Below, in pieces: positions 54,579-63,599 of a DNA stretch of 64,000 bases. The position numbers were made by a program, and so were the translations under genes. Within the stretch, counting starts at the first letter, position 1. Every line of letters starts with the position of its first letter. The DNA is taken from the NCBI GenBank assembly GCA_902635045.1, contig CACPMT010000001.1:325545-389544 (forward strand), read 5' to 3'. Origin of the DNA: an uncultured SAR86 cluster bacterium (GTDB lineage Bacteria; Pseudomonadota; Gammaproteobacteria; Magnimaribacterales; AG-339-G14). The notes under the pieces were generated by a model. That model had not been told where the DNA came from and did no database searches. It was given only the letters and a program-made list of their open reading frames with translations.

Positions 54579-55886
54579 ATGCATTTAAAATTATCAAAAA
54601 GTAAAAATTTGAAAGGTCAAGTGACTATTCCAGGAGATAAATCTATTTCGCATAGATCAATTATCCTCTCTTCATTAGCTGAAGGAACTTCAGAAATATC
54701 AGGATTCCTGAAAGGCGAAGATTGCCTAGCTACCCTAAATTCATTTAAAAAAATGGGGGTAAAAATAGAGGAGGAAGATGAAAAAATATCTGTGCATGGT
54801 GTGGGACTGCATGGTTTAAAAAAACCAACTGAGAATTTGTATTTAGGGAATTCAGGAACTTCCATGAGACTTTTAGCGGGATTGTTATCAGGTCAAAAAT
54901 TTTCTACTATCTTAACTGGAGATTCCTCTTTAAGTTCAAGACCTATGAAAAGAATCTTAGAACCTCTGAAAGAAATGGGAGCTTCTATAACAGCAAGTAC
55001 CAACACTGCTCCACTTTCTATAAAACCTTCAAATAAATTAAATGGAATCTCTTATGAGTTGCCAATTGCAAGTGCTCAAGTTAAATCTTGTATTTTATTA
55101 GCGGGCCTGTATGCAGATTCCAATACCCAAGTTATAGAAAGCTATTTGACTAGAGACCATACTGAGAAAATGTTTAAAAAATTTGGTATAGAAATAGACG
55201 AGAACTATAAGGATTCAAAAAAAATAATTAAAATTTCTCCACCTCGAAAATTAAATCCTTCAACTTTGAATATTCCTGGCGACTTTTCATCAGCATCCTT
55301 TTTCATAGTTGCTGGCTTGATTATTCCAAATTCTGAAATTACCCTTAAAAATGTAGGAATTAACTCTTCAAGAACAGCTCTTATAAAAGTTTTAACTCAA
55401 ATGGGAGCCAATATAAAAATAAAGAATATTAAAGATGACTATGAAAAAACTGCTGATATTGAAATTAAAACTTCAAACCTTAAGGCAATAGTTCTAGATG
55501 AAGAACTTATTCCTAATCTTATAGATGAATTACCAATTCTTTTCATTGCAGCTTCTTTTGCGAGAGGCAAGACAATAATTAGAGGAGTAGAAGAGTTGAG
55601 AACAAAAGAGTCTGATAGATTAGAGGCCATGAGTAATTCTTTGAGAGTTTTAGGAGTAGAATCAAAAAGTTATTCAGATGGTATTGATATTACTGGAAAG
55701 AGCAGCTTAAAAAGTTCGGTAATCATTGATTCATTTGGAGACCATAGAATAGCTATGGCTTCCTCCATAGCTTGTTCTATGCTGGATGGTGAAAATATAA
55801 TAAAAAATGTTGAAAATATTCAAACTTCTTTTCCAAATTTTATTGAAACTTGCGGTTCCCTAGGAATTAGGGCTGAATCATTTTGA
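54579..55886 (+). CDS. aroA: 5-enolpyruvylshikimate-3-phosphate synthase
   Basis: Sixth shikimate step. The 435-residue protein has PGDKSISHRSIILSSLAEG near residues 18-36, LYLGNSGTSMRLLAGLLSG near 87-105 and SSRPMKRILEPL near 120-131, with RTKESDRLEAMSNSLRVLG near 343-361 and FGDHRIAMASSIA near 390-402. The LGNSGTSMRLL variant resembles Pseudomonas-type sequences rather than E. coli, which might affect glyphosate binding, but this is not provable by eye. It overlaps cmk by four bases. Confidence 0.97.
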   Translation: MHLKLSKSKNLKGQVTIPGDKSISHRSIILSSLAEGTSEISGFLKGEDCLATLNSFKKMGVKIEEEDEKISVHGVGLHGLKKPTENLYLGNSGTSMRLLAGLLSGQKFSTILTGDSSLSSRPMKRILEPLKEMGASITASTNTAPLSIKPSNKLNGISYELPIASAQVKSCILLAGLYADSNTQVIESYLTRDHTEKMFKKFGIEIDENYKDSKKIIKISPPRKLNPSTLNIPGDFSSASFFIVAGLIIPNSEITLKNVGINSSRTALIKVLTQMGANIKIKNIKDDYEKTADIEIKTSNLKAIVLDEELIPNLIDELPILFIAASFARGKTIIRGVEELRTKESDRLEAMSNSLRVLGVESKSYSDGIDITGKSSLKSSVIIDSFGDHRIAMASSIACSMLDGENIIKNVENIQTSFPNFIETCGSLGIRAESF

Positions 55887-56554
55887 CTAAGAATCCAAAT
55901 ATTATAACGATTGATGGTCCAAGCGGAGTTGGAAAAGGGACTCTGGCTAAGAATCTTTCAGATGAGCTAGATTGGATTGTATTAGATAGTGGTTCTTTGT
56001 ATAGAATGATTGGGTATCTTTCCTTGAAGAATGATACAAAAGATTTTTCTAAAATAAGTCAAAAAATTGATAAAGAGGAAATTTCTTTTAAGTTTTTAAA
56101 AAATAATTCAAATATTTCTTTATTTTTAGGACAAGATAATCTGACAGAGTTTATTAGAAACGAAGAGGTAGCTAAACTAGCATCTGAATTTGCAGTTATG
56201 CCAAAAGTGAGAGATTTTCTTTTTAAAATTCAAAGATCTTTTATAGAGAAAGGCAAAGGTCTTGTCGCAGATGGGAGAGACATGGGAACAGTTCTTTTTC
56301 CCGAAGCAAAATATAAATTTTTCTTAACTGCATCTGCAGAAGAAAGAGCAAGAAGAAGAGAGAACCAGTTGAAAGAATCGGGATTGAGCGTTAATATTCG
56401 CATCCTTCAGGAAAGAATTGAAGAGAGAGATAAAAAAGATTCTTCTAGAGTTATTTCCCCCTTGGTTCCAGCTGAAGATGCAATAGTCATAGATTCCTCA
56501 AATATTGGAATTAATGAGCTAAAAGAAATGGTTTTAAAATTGATAAGGAGTTAA
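55883..56554 (+). CDS. cmk: cytidylate kinase
   Basis: Phosphorylates CMP and dCMP. The 223-residue protein starts with a TTG at 55883, overlapping the aroA stop, and has the P-loop IDGPSGVGKGTLAK near residues 8-21, YRMIGYLSLK near 41, VADGRDMGTVLFPEA near 131-145 and TASAEERARRRENQL near 152-166. No ATG lies upstream in frame without entering aroA. It ends directly before the rpsA ATG (56555), the usual cmk-rpsA order. Confidence 0.96.
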   Translation: MTKNPNIITIDGPSGVGKGTLAKNLSDELDWIVLDSGSLYRMIGYLSLKNDTKDFSKISQKIDKEEISFKFLKNNSNISLFLGQDNLTEFIRNEEVAKLASEFAVMPKVRDFLFKIQRSFIEKGKGLVADGRDMGTVLFPEAKYKFFLTASAEERARRRENQLKESGLSVNIRILQERIEERDKKDSSRVISPLVPAEDAIVIDSSNIGINELKEMVLKLIRS

Positions 56555-58243
56555 ATGGAACAAACTAATTTTTCCAAGATGTTAGATGAAAATCTAGACA
56601 CCTTAAATTTTGAGGTAGGTTCACTTATTTCTGGAGTCATTGTAGATTTAACAGATGACTGGGTTGTTGTTCATGTTGGTTTAAAGTCTGAACCAATAAT
56701 TGCCAGAAACGAATTTTTAGCTGATGAAGCAGATAAAAAACTTGAAATTGGCGATGAAGTAAAAGTAACTTTAGAAGCTATCGAAGATGGTCATGGATCA
56801 ACGAGAGTATCAAGACTGAGGGCTATGCACGATGAGAGTTGGTCAAAACTAGAAGAGTCTCTTAATTCTGGCACTATTATCAAGGGCTATATAACAGGAA
56901 AAGTAAGAGGGGGCATGACAGTTGAAGTAGGGGGAGTTAGAGCTTTCCTTCCTGGTTCTTTAGTTGATACAAGACCCTTGGAAAACTTTGATCATTTAGA
57001 AAAATCCTTTCAAGAATTTAAAGTAATAAAATTAGATAAAGAAAAAAGCAATGTTGTTTTATCACGAAAAGCTGTTCAGGAAGATATTAACTCTGAAGAG
57101 AGAGAGAAAATTTTTGCAACTATTCAAGAAGGTTCTCAAATTTCTGGAGTTATTAAAAATTTAACTGATTACGGAGCATTCGTTGATTTAGGCGGAATCG
57201 ACGGCTTGCTTCACATAACTGACATAACTTGGAAAAGAATAAATCATCCTTCTGAGATCTTGACGGTTGGAGAGGAATTAGAGCTTAAAGTTACAAAATT
57301 CGATAAAGAAAAGTCTCGTATTTCTTTAGGGTTAAAACAATTATTCGAAGATCCTTGGGAGAATATTAAAGATACTTATCCCATAAATTCAATTAATAAA
57401 GCTAAAGTTTCAAGCTTAACTGATTACGGTTTTTTTGCTGAGCTTGATTCAAATACAGAAGGGTTAGTTCACGTTTCTGAAATTGATTGGACAAATAAAA
57501 ATATTCATCCTTCAAAAGTTGTTTCTATAGGCGATGAAGTTGATGTGATGGTTTTAGAGGTTGATGTTGAAAAAAGAAGAATTTCGCTTGGCATGAAACA
57601 ATGTTTTGAAAATCCTTGGTTAATTTTTGCTGATAATCATAGCTTGGGGGATAAGGTTGAAGGTGAAGTGAGCTCATTAACTGATTTTGGAATGTTCGTT
57701 GGTCTCGATGGAGGTATAGATGGGCTCATCCACCTTTCTGATTTATCTTGGACTGAAAAAGAAGATGAAGCTGCAAAAAATTATAAAAAAGGCCAAAAGG
57801 TTGAAGCAGTTATTCTGGCCATGGACGCTCATAAAGAAAGAATATCTTTAGGAATCAAGCAACTTACTGAAGATCACTTTGAAACTTTTGCTAAAGATAA
57901 TCCTAAAGGCACCAAATTAGTTGCCAAGGTAGCAAGCATTGAAGAAGACTCAATTAATTTAACCGTTGGTTCTAATATACCTGCTGTTTTGAAGCTCAAA
58001 GAAGTTAAGGATAATATTCCCGAAGTCGGAACAGAAATAGAAGCCTTAGTTACTTCTATAGGCAGGAAAGACAGATTGATAAACTTGTCAATTCGAGCAA
58101 TGGAAAAAGCAGAAGAAAAATCAATTCTTAAAGAAAACTCAGAAAAGAATAAACAAATTGAAGCTTCTAGCAAAACTTCTATAGGCGATTTAATCAAGGA
58201 TGAAATAGAAGAAAGCTCAACTAAAAAAGATGAAGAAGTCTGA
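56555..58243 (+). CDS. rpsA: 30S ribosomal protein S1
   Basis: mRNA-binding ribosomal protein. The 562-residue chain has six S1 domains spaced at about 20-86, 105-170, 190-260, 277-346, 362-432 and 448-520, with clear repeats such as NLTDYGAFVDLGGIDGLLHI (third) and SLTDFGMFVGLDGGIDGLIH (fifth). A strong AAGGAG (56545-56550) precedes the ATG. The C-terminal tail after 525 is acidic and Ser/Lys-rich. It overlaps ihfB by 14 bases. S1 helps initiate translation on weakly structured leaders, relevant in a genome with many very short leaders. Confidence 0.97.
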   Translation: MEQTNFSKMLDENLDTLNFEVGSLISGVIVDLTDDWVVVHVGLKSEPIIARNEFLADEADKKLEIGDEVKVTLEAIEDGHGSTRVSRLRAMHDESWSKLEESLNSGTIIKGYITGKVRGGMTVEVGGVRAFLPGSLVDTRPLENFDHLEKSFQEFKVIKLDKEKSNVVLSRKAVQEDINSEEREKIFATIQEGSQISGVIKNLTDYGAFVDLGGIDGLLHITDITWKRINHPSEILTVGEELELKVTKFDKEKSRISLGLKQLFEDPWENIKDTYPINSINKAKVSSLTDYGFFAELDSNTEGLVHVSEIDWTNKNIHPSKVVSIGDEVDVMVLEVDVEKRRISLGMKQCFENPWLIFADNHSLGDKVEGEVSSLTDFGMFVGLDGGIDGLIHLSDLSWTEKEDEAAKNYKKGQKVEAVILAMDAHKERISLGIKQLTEDHFETFAKDNPKGTKLVAKVASIEEDSINLTVGSNIPAVLKLKEVKDNIPEVGTEIEALVTSIGRKDRLINLSIRAMEKAEEKSILKENSEKNKQIEASSKTSIGDLIKDEIEESSTKKDEEV

Positions 58244-58505
58244 TCTTCTAGAAAATTTTAAAAAAAGTCTTAGTTATTTATCACATACAGATTCAACAAC
58301 TTCTTTTGAATTAATTTTAAAAGCTATTAATGAAACTCTCGAAAAGGGAGAAAGAATGGAAGTAAGGGGTTTTGGTTCTTTATCCACTAGAATTAGAAAA
58401 CCTATTAGAGGCAGAAACCCTAAGTCTGGCGAAGCAATAGAATTGTCAGAAAGAAAAGTCCCGTACTTCAGAGCATCTAAGGAATTAAATCGAAAGTTAA
58501 ACTAA
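58230..58505 (+). CDS. ihfB: integration host factor beta subunit
   Basis: DNA-bending histone-like protein; IHF beta pairs with IHF alpha. The 91-residue protein has GERMEVRGFGSLSTRIRKPIRGRNPKSGEAIELSERKVPYFRASKELNRKLN as parts of the beta-arm and C-terminal helix: RGFGSLSTRIRKPIRGRNP (residues 46-64) includes the intercalating proline near 64. Named ihfB from its operon position after rpsA, where it is standard; HU-type alternatives are less likely. It overlaps rpsA by 14 bases. Confidence 0.94.
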   Translation: MKKSDLLENFKKSLSYLSHTDSTTSFELILKAINETLEKGERMEVRGFGSLSTRIRKPIRGRNPKSGEAIELSERKVPYFRASKELNRKLN

Positions 58506-58524
58506 ATTAATTTTTACTATCTGC

Positions 58525-58533
58525 TGATATAAT
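58525..58533 (+). promoter_or_regulatory. candidate extended -10 promoter for lapA
   Basis: TGATATAAT, a TGn-extended -10, lies seven bases before the GTG start of lapA at 58541. It would give an almost leaderless transcript. A matching extended -10 occurs before the RND pump operon. Confidence 0.45.
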
Positions 58534-58540
58534 TTTTTTT

Positions 58541-58774
58541 GTGAGATACTTATATCTAATCTTTTTTTTGTTGGTTTTAGGATATTTAATTTTATTTTTT
58601 AATTTAAATAGCTCTTTCGTAGATTTAGATTTTTATTTTTATAAATTAAACGGAACAACTTTAGGATTTATCATTATAGTTGCTTTTTTTTTAGGAATGC
58701 TCTTGAGTTATTTTTTACAACTTCCAGTATTATTAAGAAAGAGAAAAATAAAATCAAAAAATAATGACAGTTAG
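58541..58774 (+). CDS. lapA: LapA/YciS-family small inner-membrane protein
   Basis: A 77-residue DUF1049-type membrane protein with two hydrophobic helices (residues 2-20 and 40-62) separated by a short loop (NLNSSFVDLDFYF). The LapA/LapB pair regulates LpxC degradation and lipopolysaccharide assembly, but lapB is not downstream here; pyrF follows directly (overlap 11 bases). The start is GTG at 58541. Assignment relies on size, topology and position between ihfB and pyrF, where lapA usually sits. Confidence 0.8.
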   Translation: MRYLYLIFFLLVLGYLILFFNLNSSFVDLDFYFYKLNGTTLGFIIIVAFFLGMLLSYFLQLPVLLRKRKIKSKNNDS

Positions 58775-59465
58775 ACTAAAACCAAAACAAGCAATAATTG
58801 CCCTTGATGTAAGTTCTTTGGAAGAAATTAAAAATTTGCTTTCGATTATAGATAAAGATTTATTTAGATTGAAGGTTGGAAAACAGCTTTTTACTTCTCA
58901 GGGGCCGAAGGCAATTGAAAAATTAAGATCTTTAGGTTTTGATATATTTTTAGATTTAAAACTTCATGATATTCCTAATACTGTTTCTAAGTCTTTAGCA
59001 AATATTTGTAATTTAGGAGTATGGATGTCAAACATTCATCTGTTAGGGGGAAGAGAGATGATTGAAGAAGCATCATCTACAGTAAAAAAAATAAACAACG
59101 ATATGATTTTGGTTGGAGTGACTATTCTTACCAGCTTGAATGAAATTAATTTAATAGAATTAGGTTTTAAGGCTAGTTCAGAAGAAATTGCATTAAATTT
59201 AGCAAAACTAGGGAAAGAAAATGGTATCGATGGAGTAGTGTGCTCTATAGATGATATTAGTGGAATCAAAGCTTCTATGGGAAGCGACTTTTTATCAGTC
59301 ACACCTGGTGTAAGAATGCTTCAAGAAAATGATGATCAAAAAAGATCAGGATCTATATATGACGCAATTCAGTTTGGCACAGATTTTGTTGTAATAGGAA
59401 GAGAAATCACTCAAGCTGAAAATCCAGAAGGAGTTTTAAAAAAAATAGAATCTTTAATAGTTTAA
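58764..59465 (+). CDS. pyrF: orotidine 5'-phosphate decarboxylase
   Basis: Last step of UMP synthesis. The 233-residue TIM-barrel protein has the catalytic DLKLHDIPNTVSK near residues 62-74, with Lys-Asp pairs, and GVTILTSLNE and FLSVTPGVRM strand ends. VIGREITQAENPEGVL near 211-226 binds phosphate. It overlaps the lapA gene by 11 bases and ends two bases before ggt. Confidence 0.97.
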   Translation: MTVRLKPKQAIIALDVSSLEEIKNLLSIIDKDLFRLKVGKQLFTSQGPKAIEKLRSLGFDIFLDLKLHDIPNTVSKSLANICNLGVWMSNIHLLGGREMIEEASSTVKKINNDMILVGVTILTSLNEINLIELGFKASSEEIALNLAKLGKENGIDGVVCSIDDISGIKASMGSDFLSVTPGVRMLQENDDQKRSGSIYDAIQFGTDFVVIGREITQAENPEGVLKKIESLIV

Positions 59466-59467
59466 AA

Positions 59468-61117
59468 ATGAAATTTTTAAAAATAAAGATGGTTTTTTTC
59501 ACTATTTTTTTTGTAGCTTGTTCTGAATCAAATAATTTTAAAGATAATGGCGTAGTGGTTACGAGACACCATTTAGCATCTGATGTTGGAGCTAAAATCT
59601 TAAAAGAGGGCGGCAATGCATTCGATAGTGCAATTGCGGTAGCGTTCGCACTTGCAGTAGTAAATCCTTCTGCAGGTAATTTAGGTGGCGGTGGATTTGT
59701 TATTTATTTTAAAAATAATAAACTCTTTACTATAGATTACAGAGAAAAAGCGCCAATAAGGTCTTCAAGAGATATGTTCCTTAATCCAGAGGGTGATGTT
59801 GTAAAGGGGTTAAGTCTGGAATCTTATTTAGCATCAGGAACACCAGGAACAGTGGCTGGATTAATTCAACTTCATAAAGACGAAGCATCAATGCCCTTGG
59901 AAAAGTTAATTGCTCCCGCAGTAATTTTAGCAACAGAAGGATTTAAACTTTCAGAATTTCAAGCTCAATATTTAAATAAATATGCTAAAAAATTTAAGAA
60001 AAATAAAGAAGCAGAAAAAATTTTTGTCAAAGAAGGAGGATGGAGAAAAGATGATCTTTTGATTCAAAGAGATTTAGGTAAGTCCTTGTCTTTAATTGCC
60101 AAAAAAGGAAGTAAAGCCTTTTACGATGGGGATATAACAAAAAAAATTCTAAATGATTTTAAAGATAATGGCGGGATATTTATTAAAGAAGATTTTTCAA
60201 GCTATGAGATCAGGAAATTAGAGCCCCTTTGTGGTACTTATAAATCTTACGAAATATGTTCTATGCCGCCTCCTAGCTCTGGAGGAGTTGCAATCATTCA
60301 GATGTTAAATATTCTTGAAAATTTTGATGTTAAAAATTTTTCGCACAGTTCTTTAGAATATATTTTTCTACTAAAAAATATCATGAGTTTTGCTTACGCC
60401 GATAGGTCAGTTTTCCTAGGAGATCCAGACTATTTTAATGTTCCTGTGGATAAATTAATTTCTAAGAATTATGCCAGAAAAATAGCAGAGAAAATTAAAA
60501 ATAAAGAAACCACTAAGATACAACCAGGAATGTTGATAAAAGAAAGCGAAGAGACAACGCATTTTTCTATTATCGATAAATGGGGAAATGCTGTTAGCAA
60601 CACTTATACTTTAAATGGCGCATATGGCTCAGGGATAGTGGCCAAGGGCACAGGAATTTTAATGAATAATGAAATGGATGATTTTTCTCAAAAACCTGGA
60701 TACCCAAATTTATACGGGCTTATAGGTTCAGAAGCGAATAAAATTGAACCTAAAAAAAGCCCTTTATCGTCTATGTCTCCTGTAATAGTTAGCAAAGATA
60801 ACATGCCTTATCTAATTACTGGCTCCCCAGGGGGCTCGACAATAATAAATTCAGTTTTTCAAGAAATAATTAATATTTTAGATTTTGAAATGAGTCTTGA
60901 GGAGTCATCAAATAAAAATAGAATTCATTATCAGTGGCAACCAGATATTATTTTTTACGAAGATCTCAAACCAGAAGTTCTTAAAGAGTTAGAATATGAT
61001 TTCATTTTAAGAAAAAGAAAACTTGGAGAAATTCAATCAATTTTGAAAACTTCAGAGGGTTATAGAGGATATTCTGATTTAAGACGACCAGATGGCAAGT
61101 CAATTGAAATTCACTAA
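59468..61117 (+). CDS. ggt: gamma-glutamyltransferase, probable lipoprotein
   Basis: Ntn-hydrolase processing glutathione-type gamma-glutamyl bonds in the periplasm. The 549-residue proenzyme has an N-terminal hydrophobic stretch followed by FFVACSES, a lipobox-like motif with Cys17, so it is probably a lipoprotein. The large-subunit part has NLGGGGFVIY near residues 71-80 and SGTPGTVAGL near 122-131. The autocleavage threonine is in EETTHFSIIDKWGNAVSNTYTLN near residue 356, and SPLSSMSPVI and GSPGGSTIINSVFQ are small-subunit motifs. It overlaps uvrC by 26 bases. Confidence 0.93.
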   Translation: MKFLKIKMVFFTIFFVACSESNNFKDNGVVVTRHHLASDVGAKILKEGGNAFDSAIAVAFALAVVNPSAGNLGGGGFVIYFKNNKLFTIDYREKAPIRSSRDMFLNPEGDVVKGLSLESYLASGTPGTVAGLIQLHKDEASMPLEKLIAPAVILATEGFKLSEFQAQYLNKYAKKFKKNKEAEKIFVKEGGWRKDDLLIQRDLGKSLSLIAKKGSKAFYDGDITKKILNDFKDNGGIFIKEDFSSYEIRKLEPLCGTYKSYEICSMPPPSSGGVAIIQMLNILENFDVKNFSHSSLEYIFLLKNIMSFAYADRSVFLGDPDYFNVPVDKLISKNYARKIAEKIKNKETTKIQPGMLIKESEETTHFSIIDKWGNAVSNTYTLNGAYGSGIVAKGTGILMNNEMDDFSQKPGYPNLYGLIGSEANKIEPKKSPLSSMSPVIVSKDNMPYLITGSPGGSTIINSVFQEIINILDFEMSLEESSNKNRIHYQWQPDIIFYEDLKPEVLKELEYDFILRKRKLGEIQSILKTSEGYRGYSDLRRPDGKSIEIH

Positions 61118-62897
61118 TAAAAAAGAAATATTTAATAAAAAAATTGAATTACCAGAAGATTCTGGAATTTATCAGTTTTATGACGAATACGAAAAACTTT
61201 TATACGTCGGTAAAGCCAAAAATTTGAAAAATAGAGTTTCTAGTTATTTAAATAAGGGAGCAAATAAAAAAGCCTCATTATTAAGAAATCAAATTAGATA
61301 TCTTGAACTAATAATAACTAAAACAGAATCAGATGCTTTGATTTTGGAACAAAGCTTAATAAGAAAAAGAAAACCTCCTTTTAATGTTCAGTTCAGAGAC
61401 GATAAATCTTACCCAATGATTCACATATCATCCAATAAAGAATTTCCTGAAATCTATGTTTCTAGAAAAAAACAGAAAGAAGGCGTTTCATTTGGACCTT
61501 ATGCAAATGTAAATGCAATGAGAAAAAATATTGAAATAATTCAAAAAGTTTTTCAAATAAGAAATTGCAAAGATGTAAATTTTAGAAATAGATCAAGACC
61601 TTGCATAGAGTACCAAATTGGAAAATGTTCTGCTCCTTGCGTGGGTTTGATTTCAGAAACAGAATATAAAGAAAATGTGGAAGAGGCTAAAAATTTTCTG
61701 GATGGTAAAAACAAATCAATTTTGAAAGGTTTTTATACGAAAATGGATGATTACTCTAATCGACAGGACTATGAGCGAGCAAAATTATATAGAGACAAGA
61801 TCAATGCGATTAGAGATACTCAAAAAAATCAAAGCATCCTAACTCTATATGAAGATATTGATGTCATTGCGATAAGTTCCGATTCTTTTAGTACTTGCCT
61901 AAGTCTGGTTCAAATTAGGGACGGCTGGATCAGTGCAACTAAAAACTTTTTTCCTGAAACAAAAAATATGTTTACCAATGAAGATCTATTGGAGAAGTTT
62001 ATTACATCCTATTATTTTGAATCTTCAGAGAAAGAAATTAATCTTCTAACCAATTATAAGATTTCTTCAGAGACTATTAAAAATTTTAAGCAAATAGATA
62101 AAAACATAAACTTTATTAAAATAAATAATAAAAATAAATTTTTGCTTGAAATTGCTAAGTCTCAAAGTTCCGATCGGTTAAAAAGGAAAGATTTTTACGA
62201 TTGGATAGCACCGGCATTTGAAAATTTAAAAAAACGACTTGGTTTAAAATCTTTAGATAAAATTGAAGCTTTCGATATAAGTCATATTTCTGGCAATAAC
62301 GTGACCGCCTCTTGTGTTGTCTTTTCCGATAAAGGTCCAGAAAAAAAAGAATATAGAAGCATGAATATAAAAACTGATAAAAATGATGATTACCTCTCCT
62401 TAGCCGAAGCTATTTCGAGAAGAATTGGCAGTTTAAAAAAAAGATCTATACCATTTCCTGATCTTTTTTTAATTGATGGTGGAAAAGGACAATTAAACAA
62501 AATTAGAAAAGAATTGGAAAATAAAAATATAAAAACAATCAAATTAATTTCTGTATCGAAAGGCGAAAACAGAAAAGAAAAATATGACAAGTTACATTTC
62601 GATTCTCCTACGAAAGAGATTGAACTTGAAGAATGGAAGGATATTTCCAGACTAATTCAATTTGTAAGAAATGAGTCACATAGATTTGCTCTCACGAAAC
62701 ACAAGGCTAGAAGAGCTAAGACACTAATTAGTACAGATTTAGATGAAATTCCTCTCATTGGAGAAAGCTTAAAAAAAGAATTGATAAGACATTTTGGTGG
62801 AATAAAGCGTTTGAAAGATGCGGAAATAAATGATCTTAAAAAGGTAGAAGGAGTAGGAACTAAAAAAGCATTTTTAATATACAAACACTTAAATTAG
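61092..62897 (+). CDS. uvrC: excinuclease ABC subunit C
   Basis: Nuclease of nucleotide excision repair making both incisions. The 601-residue protein has the GIY-YIG domain (residues 15-95: SGIYQFYD and LLYVGKAKNLKNRVSSYL), a Cys-rich linker (CIEYQIGKCSAPCVG near 174-188), a UVR segment near 200-235, an RNase H-like nuclease domain (AFDISHISGNNVTASCVVF near 390-408 and DLFLIDGGKGQLN near 456-468), and C-terminal helix-hairpin-helix motifs (IPLIGESLKKELI near 555). The ATG at 61092 lies within ggt. uvrC-pgsA-tRNA is a conserved order. Confidence 0.96.
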   Translation: MASQLKFTNKKEIFNKKIELPEDSGIYQFYDEYEKLLYVGKAKNLKNRVSSYLNKGANKKASLLRNQIRYLELIITKTESDALILEQSLIRKRKPPFNVQFRDDKSYPMIHISSNKEFPEIYVSRKKQKEGVSFGPYANVNAMRKNIEIIQKVFQIRNCKDVNFRNRSRPCIEYQIGKCSAPCVGLISETEYKENVEEAKNFLDGKNKSILKGFYTKMDDYSNRQDYERAKLYRDKINAIRDTQKNQSILTLYEDIDVIAISSDSFSTCLSLVQIRDGWISATKNFFPETKNMFTNEDLLEKFITSYYFESSEKEINLLTNYKISSETIKNFKQIDKNINFIKINNKNKFLLEIAKSQSSDRLKRKDFYDWIAPAFENLKKRLGLKSLDKIEAFDISHISGNNVTASCVVFSDKGPEKKEYRSMNIKTDKNDDYLSLAEAISRRIGSLKKRSIPFPDLFLIDGGKGQLNKIRKELENKNIKTIKLISVSKGENRKEKYDKLHFDSPTKEIELEEWKDISRLIQFVRNESHRFALTKHKARRAKTLISTDLDEIPLIGESLKKELIRHFGGIKRLKDAEINDLKKVEGVGTKKAFLIYKHLN

Positions 62898-62906
62898 TCC
62901 TGGGTT

Positions 62907-62912
62907 TATAAT
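62907..62912 (+). promoter_or_regulatory. candidate -10 element for pgsA
   Basis: A perfect TATAAT six bases before the pgsA ATG at 62919, in the 21-base gap after uvrC. Would give a leaderless message; the -35 region is weak. Confidence 0.35.
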
Positions 62913-62918
62913 AATTAT

Positions 62919-63455
62919 ATGATGCCTAACCTTCTTTCAGCCTTCAGAATGATCGCTTTTTTACCTGTTATTATTTTATTTTCTTTTGAGTACTATTTAA
63001 TTTCTTTTTTTTTATTTACTGTTGCAGCTTGGTCAGATTTTTTAGATGGTTTTTTGGCAAGAAGGTATAACATTACTTCAAATTTAGGATCTCTTCTAGA
63101 TTTGCTTGCTGACAAGATCTTAGTCTCGTCTATTCTGATTTTCTTTGTTTTTTATACTGGAAATATCTATTTGTTAATTTTGACTATAATAATAGTTCTT
63201 CGTGAAATTTCGATTAGTTCTTTAAGGCTTTTTTTAGTTTCTAATGGAGTAGAAACTTCAAATATAACTGCTGATAAATACGGAAAATTTAAAACCTTTT
63301 TACAAATGTTTTCACTTTCACTTTTACTTATATATCCACTCTTTGAGAATACTTACTTTATAAGTGCTTTAATTTTCTTGCTAATTTCAACTCTTTTCTC
63401 CGTAATATCTTTTTTCAATTATTTAAAAATTTGGAGTTCTTTAAAAGAAAAATAA
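62919..63455 (+). CDS. pgsA: CDP-diacylglycerol-glycerol-3-phosphate phosphatidyltransferase
   Basis: Makes phosphatidylglycerol phosphate. The 178-residue membrane protein has several hydrophobic helices and the CDP-alcohol phosphotransferase motif D-G-x2-A-R-x8-G-x3-D-x3-D, seen as WSDFLDGFLARRYN with GSLLDLLADK near residues 39-67. The ATG at 62919 is followed directly by another ATG. Its product is dephosphorylated by PgpA (29385). It precedes tRNA-Cys by 61 bases, as in E. coli where glyW-cysT-leuZ follow pgsA. Confidence 0.95.
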   Translation: MMPNLLSAFRMIAFLPVIILFSFEYYLISFFLFTVAAWSDFLDGFLARRYNITSNLGSLLDLLADKILVSSILIFFVFYTGNIYLLILTIIIVLREISISSLRLFLVSNGVETSNITADKYGKFKTFLQMFSLSLLLIYPLFENTYFISALIFLLISTLFSVISFFNYLKIWSSLKEK

Positions 63456-63499
63456 CTAAACTTTATAAATCTTGATTAGTATTGAGCAATCTAAAAGGC

Positions 63500-63505
63500 T
63501 ACAAT
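63500..63505 (+). promoter_or_regulatory. possible -10 element for tRNA-Cys
   Basis: TACAAT ends 11 bases before the tRNA 5' end. No well-spaced -35 hexamer is seen (TTGATT at 63472-63477 is 22 bases away). Confidence 0.25.
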
Positions 63506-63516
63506 TTCTTTTTTTT

Positions 63517-63587
63517 GGCTGAGTGGCAGAGTGGTCATGCAGCGGACTGCAAATCCGTCTACGCCGGTTCGATTCCGACCTCAGCCT
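63517..63587 (+). tRNA. tRNA-Cys (GCA)
   Basis: A 71-base cloverleaf without encoded CCA. Acceptor stem GGCTGAG/CTCAGCC is perfect; the anticodon loop CTGCAAA carries GCA at 63549-63551 on a five-pair stem; the T-loop is TTCGATT. The T-stem has one C-A mismatch (63564/63578). The discriminator base is T (63587), as required for CysRS recognition. The next three bases are CGA, so CCA must be added enzymatically. It lies 12 bases before the PseG-like start. Confidence 0.93.
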
Positions 63588-63599
63588 CGAATTTTTAAA

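Noticed and set aside
54579..55886. aroA fused to tyrA
   Set aside because: A stop codon (54575-54577) and a separate ATG one base later show two genes, not a fusion.
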